This document shows positions 40,249 to 50,669 of a stretch of 64,000 nt of DNA, one piece after another. Source of the stretch: Schoenobius gigantellus. Taxonomy: Eukaryota > Arthropoda > Insecta > Lepidoptera > Crambidae. The position numbers were made by a program, and so were the translations under genes. The first letter of the stretch is position 1. Each line of letters starts with the position of its first letter. The stretch is from positions 17,285,318 through 17,349,317 of the forward strand of contig OZ012549.1 in the NCBI GenBank assembly GCA_963935595.1, in the 5' to 3' direction. The notes beneath the pieces are model-generated. The model worked only from the letters and a program-made list of their open reading frames with translations, had not been told where the DNA came from and did no database searches.

Positions 40249-43200
40249 TTGCAAAACCCATTTAATAACAAAGATAATGTAAATCTCATCAACCTGGTGC
40301 ACCAGAACATTCAAGGAATGTCAGGCAAGGATCTGGAAGTGGAATTATTTTTAAAATGTAGTAATGTTGACATTTTTTGTGTAACTGAACATTGGCTTAA
40401 AAACCATCAGTTTATATTTAATTTCAGTAATCATTTGGTTGGTAGTTTGTTCAGTCGAGAAAAGGCAATTCGTGGTGGTTCTTTAATAATATTAAATAAA
40501 AAGCTGAAATTTAAGGATCGTAAGGATATTGTGAGCCTTTCGATTGAGCGAACAATAGAAATAGCCTGCGTGGAGCTGGACCAGATTATTGTATTAAGTG
40601 TATACAGGCCTCCTTCAGGATTATATGACCTTTTTGATGATACTATGGATGAAGTATTGAAAAAAGTGTGTAGTTCCACGAAACAAACCATTGTTTGTGG
40701 TGATTTTAATATTAATTTATTAGAAAATTCTAGTTTATCTATTAGGATTAAAAATCTGTTTTGGTCATATAACCTTGTAAACTTATTTTTCGAGCCAACC
40801 AGAATAACTCAGTCGTAAGCCACATGCATTGACAATATTTATACAAATATTGTTCCTTTAGCAAAAAGAGTTTTTAATAATTTAGAATCTGACCATTCGG
40901 GGCAAATTGTTACCATTCCATTTAAACGTAAATGCATAGAAAAACAGAATATCACTGTTGTGCCAAAAAATGCTGGTCGCTTAGAACGGCTGAAAAATAA
41001 TATTGGTATTAAATTAAATTATATAGGTTATGAAGAAAACCCAAATAAATTATATGAAATTTTTTTTTTTACATTTTGTTCTGAATTTAAAAATATTTTT
41101 GTTCCAAAGACTATATCCGTTAATGGTACTTTAGCTTTTAGTGAATGGGCTACACCAGGCATTCACAAAAGCAGAATCAAACTTTTTGAACTTTATAATG
41201 AACGTTCATTTAATACTAGCGATGAGTTTAAACTTTATGTGAAAACTTATTCCAAAGTATTCAAAAAAGCGTGCAGGCTTGCTAAATCTAATTATTTAAG
41301 TTCAAAAATAAAAAACAGTAATAATAAAATTAAAATGACATGGAATATTATAAATAATGAAACTGGAAAAGCGAAAACTACTAATAATCAATATTGTTTG
41401 AATATTGACGGTAAGAAGGTAACAGTTGACACAGAAGTAGCTGCAGAATTTGAAAAGTTCTTTACTGACATTCCAGTCTCAATCACAAAGTCATTGGATT
41501 CCTCCCCCGCTATTGCTGAATCTATAATGAAAGATCATGTTGAAGGTTGTAATGATAAATTCAAATTTGTACACATTAGTGGAATGGATATAATAAAATA
41601 ATTTAAAACTTTGAATATCTCTATACCCCTATCTCTATACCCTTCACACACAGAGCAACATCACCTTGCTCGGAGTGAACATTCGCTGCGATCTGAACCC
41701 CAGAGACTACATCGAATCCGTCATAACTACTGCCTCACGGAAACTCGGTGTCCTGAACAAGGTGCGTAGGTATTTTGCGCCGGACCAACTATGCTTGTTG
41801 TATAAAACTCAGGTTAGGTCTTGCGTGGAATATTGCTCGCACCTTTGGGACGGCTCCGCTCAGTACCTCCTCGATGCTCTGGACAGATTGCAGCGTCGCG
41901 CTATTCGCATAATTGGCGATGTAGAGGCAACTAACACCCTCGAGCCTCTACAACTTCGTCGTGACATCGCCTCTCTTAGCGCCTTTTACCGAATGTTCCA
42001 TGGGGAATGCTCTGAGGAGCTCTTTAACCTTATCCCTCCCTCTCCATTCCTTAACAGAAACACGCGTAAGGGCCTTCGGAGTCATCCGTACACTGTGTCC
42101 TCCTTTTCACACCGTACCAAGAAATTCCAAGATTCCTTCTTCTGTCGTTCATCCCACACTTGGAATTCTCTACCTGCGCACGTGTTTCCCCCATCCTACA
42201 ACATGGGTTCCTTCAAAAGAGGCGTGAAAAAGCATCTTTTGGGCCGGCAAGGGGCGGGCAGGTAGGAGAGTGGATGTCGTCCCTACTCTATCTGTCAACT
42301 CATTTGGGCCTCTTTCACCGCTTAACATCAGGCGGGAGGAGGTCATTTGCCGGGCCATCCATAAAAAAAAAAAAAAAAAAAAATATGAAGAAAACTGCGG
42401 ATCTGTGGGGCAATTCCGTTGATGTTACTAAATCCGTAATTGAAACAATAGCTCCAATACTTGCTAACATTTTTAATGATTGCATTGACTGTGGTGTATT
42501 TCCTGATCTAATGAAGCTGAGTAAAATTATTCCTTTACATAAATGTGGTAGCACATCAGACCCCAGTAATTTTAGACCTATCTCTGTGCTACCTACCTTT
42601 AGCAAAATTTTTGAAAAAATAATGTTGGAGCAAATCCAAATTTATTTTAATAGGAACAATCTTCTACACTCTAAACAATTTGGTTTTAGGAGGGGTCGCT
42701 CAACAACCGATGCTGGTGTTGAGTTAATACAACATATATTTGAAGCCTGGGAAGACTCACACAATGCGTTAGGCATTTTTTGTGATTTGTCTAAGGCATT
42801 TGATTGCGTTTATCACGAAACCTTGATCAGAAAATTACACCACTATGGATTTCGTGATACTGCACTGGATCTTCTACTCTCTTATCTAAGTGGAAGGATT
42901 CAAAAAGTAGACGTCAATGGAAAAAGGTCTCAAGGTTCCGCAGTTAAAATGGGAGTTCCGCAGGGTTCGATTCTTGGTCCTTTTATATTTCTTATATATG
43001 TCAATGACCTCCCTGATTTTGTACAGGACAGGCATGAGATAGTGTTATTTGCAGATGATACTTCACTTTTATTTAAAATTAAAAGAGGATTGCAAATGAA
43101 TGACGATGTAAATAATTCTATCTCAAGAATTGTTCATTGGTTTAATGTAAACAACCTGTCACTTAATGAAGGGAAAACAAAATGTATAAAATTTGTTTTA

Positions 43201-43884
43201 CCCAATGTAAAAGAGGTTCACACCACTGTAAAAATAAAGGATATAGGTGTTGACCTCGTGGACACCACAGTATTTCTTGGGATCTCACTTGATTCTAAGC
43301 TGCAATGGGGCCCACATATAGATAAATTGTCAAAGAGACTTAGTTCTGCAGCTCACGCTGTATGGAAAATACGTCAGTTGACTGATGTTGATACAGCAAG
43401 ACTTGTATATTTTTCTTACTTTCATAGTTTGATGTCATATGGCATTTTGTTGTGGGGAAATGCTGCCGACATTCAGATCGTTTTTGTGCTCCAGAAAAGG
43501 GCTATTCGAGCTATCTATAACCTTAAAATGAGAGATTCTTTGCGAGAAAAGTTTAAAGAAATTGGTATTATGACAGTAGCGTCGCAATATATTTATGATA
43601 ATAATCTAATATATGTTCGTAAAAATATTAATTTGTTTTGTGAAAATAGTGATATTCATTCAGTTAATACTAGACAAAGGAATATGTTAGCTTTACCAAA
43701 TACCAGGCTCAAAAAAATAAATAATTCTTTTAGAGGCCTGTGTATACGTTTCTACAATAAAATCCCAAGTTGTATACAAGAACTCAGCTTAAACAAATTT
43801 AAAGTTGCAATCAAAGATGTACTTATTAAAAAAGCATATTATAAAGTGTCTGATTACATGACGGACAAAAAAGCTTGGGTTTGA
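40249..43884 (+). pseudogene. LINE ORF2: endonuclease and reverse transcriptase, broken
   Basis: The endonuclease begins VHQNIQGMSGKDLEVELFL and continues with VTEHWL and VCGDFNIN. TAA at 40816-40818 interrupts it before the C-terminal S-D-H (ESDHSGQIV). The frame continues to a second TAA at 41599-41601, then a foreign LINE fragment (41619-42381). It resumes with KKTADLWGNS, RPISVLPTFSKIFEKIM, the RT core (DLSKAFDCV, GVPQGSILGP, FADDTS near 43056) and the thumb and C-terminal part. The insertion plus its 5-bp duplication is 768 bp, a multiple of three, so the outer frame is kept. The product would have cut and reverse-transcribed DNA; this copy cannot. Confidence 0.88.
41619..42381 (+). mobile_element. 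5'-truncated LINE inserted in the Kiri/CR1-like ORF2
   Basis: A 763-bp 3' fragment of the LINE family also found at 58784-60348. It encodes the RT C-terminal part (LGVNIRCDLNPRDYIESVIT to VKKHLLGRQGAGR) and ends with a poly(A) run to 42383. AATAT at 41614-41618 and 42382-42386 is the likely duplication. The first 25 bases hold a doubled CTATACCCC-like filler, common at LINE 5' junctions. Its protein differs from the 59 kb copy at one position (LGVNI against LGMNI), so both insertions are recent. Confidence 0.88.
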
Positions 43885-44390
43885 ACTCTCATTTCTAATA
43901 TTTAACAATGTACTGCGTTTTGTTTCAGAGAAACATTCAGTGAGAGCAATTTATAAGCTAAGTTCACGCACTTCTCTCAGAAATAGCTTATATAATGTGA
44001 ATTAACACATCTCTTCTTGTAATGGAAGTTGAGCTCAAACTTTTGCTTTGAGGTCAGCTTCCAATTGACGACCCTGTAACAAAATCAAAATTGTAAATGG
44101 CGATTTAAAAGAGGAGATAAAAAATTTTGACCTTTCGAGTTTCTTGCCTGTTCTTCTCGAGAAGGCTCTCCCAATTTCCGAACAGGTGTAGAGTCAACTT
44201 TTTTTTTTTTTTCATTCCTACTTGTATTTGCAGACATCTTGAGTATATTCAGGATGTATGCACATACAAGGTTAATATGATTTCATTAAATTAGATTGTT
44301 TTGCTTTGTTTTGACGTCAATAAGTGTCTGTAAAGGCCTATGTTGAATAAAGATTTTTGAATTTGAATTTCAATTTGAATATAACTAACG
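43885..44390 (+). other. 3' UTR of the Kiri/CR1-like LINE
   Basis: Noncoding sequence after the ORF2 stop. It contains GAGAGTTTTCTCG-like inverted text near 44135-44170, a T-run near 44201, and the end AATAAAGATTTTTGAATTTG followed by TTTGAAT repeats. Confidence 0.6.
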
Positions 44391-44397
44391 CTATTTT

Positions 44398-44800
44398 TAA
44401 CCGACTTCAAAAAAGGAGGAGGTTCTCAATTCGATGCGTGTTTTTTTTTTGTGTGTATGTTATGCGATTACGCCGCCAGTTGTGGACCGATTTTCAAAAT
44501 TCTTTTTGTGTTCGATAGAGTATACTCCAAGGGTGGTCCCATGGTCACCAAAGCCAGGATCTGATGATGGGATCCCATGAAAATCGAGAAAAACCCTTAA
44601 ATTTTAAGGTGTTTCCAACGTGTTTTGTGTGTAGGTATGTTACGCGATTACTCCGCCAATTGTGGACCGATTTTCAAAATTCTTCTTGTATTCGATAGAG
44701 TATACTCCTAGGGTGGTCCCATGGTCACCAAAGTCAGGATCTGATGATGGGATCCCATGAAAATCGAGGGAAACGCTAATTTAAACGAACGCTAATTTAA
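44398..44800. repeat. Lepidopteran 'ACCGACTTCAAAAAAGGAGG' repeat with internal tandem copy
   Basis: It begins ACCGACTTCAAAAAAGGAGG. A block of about 185 bp (TGTTA(T/C)GCGATTAC...GATCTGATGATGGGATCCCATGAAAATCGAG) occurs twice, at about 44458-44590 and 44638-44768. The same family appears at 30400-30610, 46920-47180 and 47536-47625. Confidence 0.7.
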
Positions 44801-44940
44801 ATTAGGGTTTCTTTCACTAAAAAGATTTCATTCACTAAAAAGTTAAAAATAAAAAATATTTTACAAAAAATAAAAACCGACTTCAAAAACACTGAAAAGT
44901 TAAAAATAATATAAGAATAGGTACAGACATCACACTTCTA

Positions 44941-46599
44941 CACTCGCGAGCAAAAGTTTGGAATCAGTTACTTGAAATTGGTTGCGCGAAGGTTGCGCGT
45001 AATCTTCAGTAGTTAATACTTTTTTAATAATCATTTTAAAGGTTCAACTCTTTACTTTTAAACTGATACCGAATTCATTAAAAACAAGCCAGTATTTATG
45101 GAGTCATTCCGCATTAAGTGAAGGTGAATCGAAAAAGACGTGTTTCAATTGTTTAATACGTCACGAGTTGCGACCTATTGACCCCCTATAAAAGCACCTG
45201 TTATCGGATTTTCTTTATCAGTCGACTTTCACACATTGACCGGTACACATCTCCGCCACTTTTGACCCTTTACCTTGTACGACAATGGAGACAACACCTA
45301 TAGAAGCAGCACAAATCGTAGCCCTATTGCAAGAAGGGCTCAGCCAGCGGGTTGTCGCTCGTCGGCTCCACATACCTAAGCCAATCTTGTGTTTCGAAAG
45401 TTTATAAGCGCTTTCGGGAGACTGGTGGCTTTATCCCGAGACCAAGATCTGGACGGCGCCGGTGCACATCGGAGAGGGATGACCGTTTCATCGTGTCAAC
45501 CTCTCTCCGAAATCGGCATTTGACTGGTGTCGACGTCCAACAGGAGCTCCGAGATGTTCGTGGGGTAGCAGCCAGCGAGTGGACAGTTCGTCGACGACTC
45601 AAGCTAGCGAATCTGAGTCCAAAAAGGCCTGCCACAGGCCCGAAACTCACGGCAGCTCACCGACAAGCACGCCTTCAGTTTGATCGCACCCATCTTGATT
45701 GGGAGGTTTAGCAATGGAGGCAAGTCCTGTTCTCCGACGAAAGCAGGATGTGTTTGCACGGTAGCGACAGAAGAGGACGGGTCTACAGGCGGCCTGGGGA
45801 GCGATTTGCACAGTGGTGTGTCGCTGAAACAGTGGCTTATGGGGGCGGCTCTTGTATGATGTGGGCCGGCATTTCCTTCGATGGTAAAACCGAGCTTGTT
45901 TTCGTGTCTGGCGGGGGACGAGGAGGCGGTCTAACTTCGGACCGGTACATTTCCGATATTCTCCTGGAACATGTCGTTTCCTATGCGGGATACATCGGTG
46001 ATGACTTCCTCCTTATGCACGATAACGCTCGTTGTCACACTGCCCGTGTAACAACGGAATACCTCGAAGAAGTCGGTATTGCCACATTGGACTGGCCAGC
46101 GCTCAGCCCTGATTTGAATCCCATTGAGCACGTGTGGGATGAACTGAAGAGGAAGGTTCGTTCCAGAACTCCTGCTCCTTCATGTCTGAATGAGCTGAAA
46201 TCAGCGTTGATTGAGGAGTGGGAAGGTATTCCACAAGAATCAATTCAGAAGCTGATCAGATCTATGAAGACTCGTCTTGGAGCAGTTATTAGGGCGAGGG
46301 GAGGGAACACAAAATATTGATACTTATTTTTAAAGATAAATAAAATTTTTATTTAATAGTTTTTGTTGTTTTATTCATTCATTATTTTTCCCTATTTCCT
46401 TGTTTTCCTACCTCCTTCACTTAATCCGGGATAACTCCACAATTACGGGCTCGATATGAATTAATTTTATATCGATTTAAAGTGGACAGTTGCACCTTTA
46501 ACATGATGTCATTTTTATGATTATTAAAAATTTATTTAGTAAGCGAGATCACGCGGAACCAATTTCAAGTAACTGATTCCAAACTTTTGCTCGCGAGTG
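44941..46599 (+). mobile_element. Tc1-like transposon, inactive
   Basis: A 1659-bp element whose ends CACTCGCGAGCAAAAGTTTG are identical and inverted for 43 bp. TA flanks it (44939-44940 and 46600-46601). It carries a broken DD34E transposase and sits inside the foldback repeat of this region. Confidence 0.92.
45284..46320 (+). pseudogene. Tc1-like DD34E transposase, broken
   Basis: It starts METTPIEAAQIVALLQEGLS with an N-terminal helix-turn-helix. A one-base insertion near 45377-45380 shifts the frame, after which SQSCVSKVYKRFRETGGF continues. TAG at 45709-45711 interrupts the catalytic part. Catalytic acids are visible in LFSDESRM, MHDNARCHTA and LNPIEHVWDELKR, with exactly 34 residues between the second D and E. 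The copy cannot make a full protein, although the terminal repeats are perfect and could be moved in trans. Confidence 0.9.
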
Positions 46600-46601
46600 T
46601 A

Positions 46602-47510
46602 TATTGAAGTCGGTGCCAAATTTTAAGACATTCTAGGAGATCATCGTTTGGCACCGACTTCAATATAGAAGTGTGATGTCTGTACCTATTCTTATATTAT
46701 TTTTAACTTTTCAGTGTTTTTGATGCCGGTTTTTATTTTTTGTTAAAAAAAATTTAAGGCTTTCCAGGTGATCATTGCTTGGGACCGACTTCAATATAAA
46801 ACTGTGATGTTGTCTATGTATTCTTATATTATTTATGACTTTTTGGTGTTTTTGAAGTCGGTTTTAATTTATTGTAAAAAAATCAAACTTTTTAGCTTAT
46901 AATAACTTGTTTGCGTTTTAGAATTTGAGCCAAGGCGAACACCAGCATAACTTAAAATTAACGTCTTTCGCTCTAAACAGTATTGAAAGAATTATTCTCT
47001 AAATTACCAGAAGCCTTCCATCATCAGCTCAGTAACATGATATAAAGAATACCAGATGCAAATACCTTAATATCTTCAGCAAAAACATGAAGCACGTTGG
47101 ACGTGCCTATGAAATTTAAGGGTTTCTCTCGATTTCCCTGGGATCCGATCATTAGATCATGACTTGGTGACAATGGTGCTACCTGCGGAGTATACTTTTT
47201 CGATTACAAAAGTATTCTGAAAATCGGCCCACAAATGGCGGAGTAATCGGTGAACATACATAAAATAAAAAATATTTTATAAAAAATAAAAGCCGACTTC
47301 AAAAACACTGAAAAATAATATAAGAATAGGTACAGACAACATCACACTTCTATATTGAAGTCGGTGCAAAGCGATGATCTCCTAGAGTCTTAAAATTTGG
47401 CACCGACTTCAATCTATGTAGAAGTGTGATGTTGTCTGTACCTATTCTTATATTATTTTTAACTTTTCAGTGTTTTTGAAGTCAGTTTTTATTTTTTTGT
47501 AAAATATTTT
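46602..47510. repeat. Array of foldback repeats around 'GAAGTCGGTGCCAAA'
   Basis: The text ACTTCAAAAACACTGAAAAG, ATAATATAAGAATAGGTACA, CATCACACTTCTA and TTGAAGTCGGTGCCAAA appears several times in both orientations between 44870 and 47500. The Tc1 element interrupts one copy. 46920-47180 holds a copy of the 30400-30610 repeat. Confidence 0.7.
47286..47492. repeat. Near-perfect 200-bp palindrome
   Basis: The left arm (GACTTCAAAAACACTGAAAA, AATATAAGAATAGGTACAGA, CAACATCACACTTCTA...TTGAAGTCGGTGC) is repeated in reverse complement up to 47490. The central 30-40 bp hold GATGATCTCCTAGAGTCTTA. It could fold into a long hairpin. Confidence 0.8.
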
Positions 47511-47916
47511 TATATATTTAGTGAATGAAATCTTTTTAACCGACTTCAAAAAAGGATGCGTATGTTTTTTTTGTGTATGTTACGTGATTACGCCGCCAAT
47601 TGTGGACCGATTTTCAAAATTCATGTGATACCTACTTACTTTATTTTTAGGCAATTTCTAATATTATTAAATTGAATTATTTTTCAAAACACTTGTTCGT
47701 CAAGTGGATTTAATTTCACCGATTTTAGATAAGCAGTTAATAAAACACTCGTGTGTTATAACGCCAATAGTGCGGTTATATTCGTTAGTATTAGTTGATG
47801 CGTAATTGATTGTCGATATTCTATAATACATAACCCTAACTGATTTCCTTAATTATTTAGAATATAATGATGGTCCTTATTAGTCCATATTACTTTTTTG
47901 AAGCAGTATATTATGG

Positions 47917-47978
47917 ATAGATCTGTCATGTCGTAATCAAGTGATTCTTATCACTTGATTACGACATGACAGATCTAT
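47917..47978. repeat. Perfect 28-bp inverted repeat with 6-bp loop
   Basis: ATAGATCTGTCATGTCGTAA and the next eight bases are exactly mirrored at 47951-47978, separated by TTCTTA. No open frame surrounds it. It may be a short foldback element or a microinversion product. Confidence 0.9.
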
Positions 47979-47990
47979 TCGTGTATTCTA

Positions 47991-49672
47991 GAGCGTCGGT
48001 GGCCCTTTGTTCGCATAAGGACAGATTCTCAAAAAGACATTCTCAAAAGGACAGATTCTCATATGGACAGATTCTCAAAAAGACAAAAGTACATGTAAGT
48101 AGAAGAGAAAATGCAAAGATTTTTTTCAGATCGTAAGCATTTAACTGAAAATTTTCGGAAAATTATTCGATTTAGGGTTTAAAATCGCGTTTTTATTCTT
48201 AAATTAAATCTTTTCCTTCTGAAAAGAAAATTTTAAATAAATAAACATATTTAATAACAAATCAAAAAATAATAAAAAATAAAAGATCAAATTTGTAAAA
48301 AGTAAAATCACGTTTTTTATCTTATGTCTTTTCTTCTGAAAAGATAATTATAAAAAAGACGATCTCATAAAAAACAAAAAAATAAACAAAAACAACAAAA
48401 AAACAAATTTATGAAAAAATAAAGCTCTACACCAGGATCGAACCACTGCCACACAGATTTAAAGTCGAAAATGTAACGCATAGACCAATCCTGACCTATA
48501 TAAAGTAGTGAAATTAAAGATTTATGTCTAGTGCGACATTTGTGATAGATGGATGGAAAAATTTGAGGCGACGTAAAAAAAGTTTCACTTTAAAAATATT
48601 TTAATAATAACAAGTTTATTTATCCGAGGACATGTTCGGAAGCGCGTTCAAACATACAAAATAGATTTTTTAGGGCACATAGATCATATTTTACTTTTAT
48701 TAAAAATTTTAGTTTTAATACGAAATTCAGTAAAAAGTACTTGGACAATATAATATTAATCAATATATTACGGTAAAAGTACATAATGCTACAGGGAATA
48801 AACGGAAACTTCATTATTATTAGGGGTACCTACGGAATTTTCATATTTACGAAATAGATGCGATTAATGCAAAAATTTAAACAATTGCCAATAAATTTAT
48901 GTATTTTTTTGTAAAAAAACCATTCAATCAAATATTTTTATGTAAAAATCAAACATTTGCCTCACAAATATGAAGACATTGAATAAAGAAATGCTGAAAA
49001 CAGCAAATGACTAAAGTTTTAATAAACTCTCTCTCCACATGACAAAACAGGCCTTCTTTCTTATAAGTCAATTATTTTGCCCATCTGTAGCTGCAATGCA
49101 AGCATAAATACTCGTATACCTTAAACCCGAACATATTGCTGGAAAGCTTTTCCAAAATTCCTCTTTTTAAAGCACTTGCACAAAATGAGCTGATTGATGG
49201 GTACACTCACATTCATAGGTTGATCCTTTAATCAATTAATAAAAACAACATCCCTAATTTCTACTGTGTGAGGGTGTGTGCAACTATACCATTTCTGTCT
49301 TTTTGAGAATCTGTCTTTTTGAGAATCTGTCCTTATGCGAATAATCCTCGGTGGCGCTGTGGCCTCGGCACTGGACTGTGCTCCGAATAGAATCGGGAGG
49401 CCCGCGATCAATCCTGCCATGTACCAATGTGTTTTTCGTTTCACGAATTTCATATGTACTCGTACATTTATCTGATGCTCCTACGGTGAAGGAAAACATC
49501 GTGAGGAAATCTGCATGAACCTGCGAAGTAATTCAAAGGTGTATGTGAAGTCAACCAATCCGCACTGGGCCAGCGTGGTTTGACTAAGGCCTAATCGCCC
49601 TAACTAGTTAGGGTAGACTCGTGCCCCTCGGTGGGAACGTATATGAGCTGTGATGATGATGATGATGATGAT
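47991..49672 (+). mobile_element. tRNA-derived SINE (copy A), split by a hAT-like element
   Basis: The SINE head GAGCGTCGGTGGC (47991-48003) is separated from its body (49348-49672) by the insertion listed next. The body matches copy B (50001-50289) over most of its length: AATGTGTTTTTCGTTTC, CCTACGGTGAAGGAAAACAT and ATCCGCACTGGGCCAGCGTG. It ends in a (GAT)n run near 49655-49672. Confidence 0.8.
48004..49347. mobile_element. Non-autonomous hAT-like element inside the SINE
   Basis: 1344 bp with inverted ends sharing TTCGCATAAGGACAGATTCT. TCGGTGGC, part of the SINE sequence, flanks it at 47996-48003 and 49348-49355, an 8-bp duplication of the hAT type. Subterminal minisatellite units of GGACAGATTCTCAAAAAGAC lie at both ends in opposed orientation. 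The interior is AT-rich. It has a weak tRNA-like stretch on the minus strand (48425-48500, GGTTCGATCCTGG) and no transposase. Confidence 0.75.
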
Positions 49673-50000
49673 CTACTCGTACAACAACTAAAATAACGCC
49701 TTATAAAAAACTGATACGTTCATATTCACACATATACATACAAACACACACTAACACATGTATGCATACACACACACACACGTTATTGTATCTAATAGTT
49801 TGTAAAAAAACATATTATGTATGTATAAGTTGATAATTATTATTATACCTAAGGTTATTTAGAGCATAAAGATGTAACCGAAGAGCGAAGTCCCCTGGAA
49901 CAGGCAATATTTTGCTTAAAAGGAGTCTCCGGCTACTAACTACTGTAATGAAATCTTTTATCGAAATAAATGTATTATTATTATAATATTATCACGTGTA

Positions 50001-50289
50001 AGAGCGTCGGTGGCGCAGTGGACTCGGCACTTGCCTTCCAATCGGGGGGTCGGGGTTCGAGACCCGCCAATGTGTTTTTCGTTTCGAATTTCATATGTAC
50101 ATTTGTCTGACGCTCCTACGGTGAAGGAAAACATCGTGAGGCAACCTGCATACATCTGCGAAGAAATTCAATGATGTATGTAAAGTCGACCAATCCGCAC
50201 TGGGCCAGCGTGGTTGACTAAGGCCTAATCACCCTAATATAGGGAAGGCTCGAGCCCCTCGGTGGGGACGTGTATGGGCTGTGATGATG
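50001..50289 (+). mobile_element. tRNA-derived SINE (copy B), intact
   Basis: 289 bp starting AGAGCGTCGG. An RNA polymerase III A box, TGGCGCAGTGG, lies at 50011-50021 and a B-box-like GGTTCGAGACC near 50054. It ends CTGTGATGATGA. The 13-bp duplication ATTATCACGTGTA is exact at 49988-50000 and 50290-50302. Confidence 0.92.
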
Positions 50290-50302
50290 ATTATCACGTG
50301 TA

Positions 50303-50510
50303 TAGTATGGTTACTCTCGCTGATAAATAGGATTGTTTCGTAATTATAATATGCACGTTTTCTCAGCTACCTGGAGAAATTTCACAGGGCATTGATCGCT
50401 CGTTTTGACTGCTGCTGGTGAATTATTATGCATTACATCAAGTGGTTTTGTTAAACGTAGTATACAGTCTGATTTTTTCAATTTCGTAATTCTTTTCATT
50501 AGGAAGAAAA
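50303..50510 (+). promoter_or_regulatory. Upstream of the first DM-domain exon, probable acceptor
   Basis: The text TTTTTTCAATTTCGTAATTC followed by TTTTCATTAG|GAAGAAAA stands just before the ATG at 50511. It looks like a pyrimidine-rich splice acceptor, so a 5' noncoding exon may exist further left. No core promoter was recognised. Confidence 0.4.
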
Positions 50511-50669
50511 ATGATCGGAGGTCGAGCGCGAGTTCCGAAGTGCGCCCGCTGCCGCAACCACGGCCTCATCTCCAGCCTGCGAGGGCATAAGAAAGCCTGC
50601 GCTTACAGGCACTGCCAATGTCCAAAATGTGGCTTAATTAAAGAGCGTCAGAGGATTATGGCTGCGCAG
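50511..50669 (+). CDS. DM-domain transcription factor, first coding exon (Dmrt93B-like)
   Basis: ATG at 50511; the exon gives 53 residues and ends CAG|GTGAGT. It encodes almost the whole DM zinc module: C11, C14, H17, H26, C30, C35, C37 and C40 in CARCRNHGLISSLRGHKKAC and YRHCQCPKCGLIKERQRIM. The DM domain binds DNA in the minor groove. The choice of Dmrt93B over Dsx, Dmrt99B or Dmrt11E rests on VPKCARCRNHG, the SSLRGHKK stretch and QRIMAAQ-VALKRQQAAEDKIALHL, plus a DMA domain later. The gene continues with exons at 56069, 56763 and 57108. Such genes act in sexual differentiation and in neuronal or gut cell identity. Confidence 0.9.

Larger units (their letters stand above)
38881..44390 (+). 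mobile_element. Kiri/CR1-like LINE, interrupted
   Basis: It contains ORF1 with an esterase-like fold, ORF2 (endonuclease plus RT, no RNase H) and a 3' UTR. The tail ends AATAAAGATTTTTGAATTTG with short TTTGAA-type repeats at 44347-44380. Two in-frame stops and a 763-bp LINE insertion (41619-42381) inactivate ORF2. The clade name is tentative: Kiri, Daphne and CR1 share this organisation. Confidence 0.75.

Noticed and set aside
42160..42360. Apparent N-terminal extension (MEFSTCARVSP...) of the 42.2-43.9 kb frame
   Set aside because: It is the LINE fragment read in a wrong frame and running by chance into the host ORF2; the true junction is at 42382-42386.
48004..48090. Possible CRISPR-like array of GGACAGATTCTCAAAAAGAC
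   Set aside because: Only a few irregular units, no constant spacers, mirrored at 49296-49335, in a eukaryotic genome: it is the subterminal part of a transposon.
48425..48500. Possible tRNA gene on the minus strand (GGTTCGATCCTGG, TGGTCTATGCG)
   Set aside because: The T-arm and acceptor pairings do not close when checked by hand; more likely a tRNA-like relic inside the hAT-like element.
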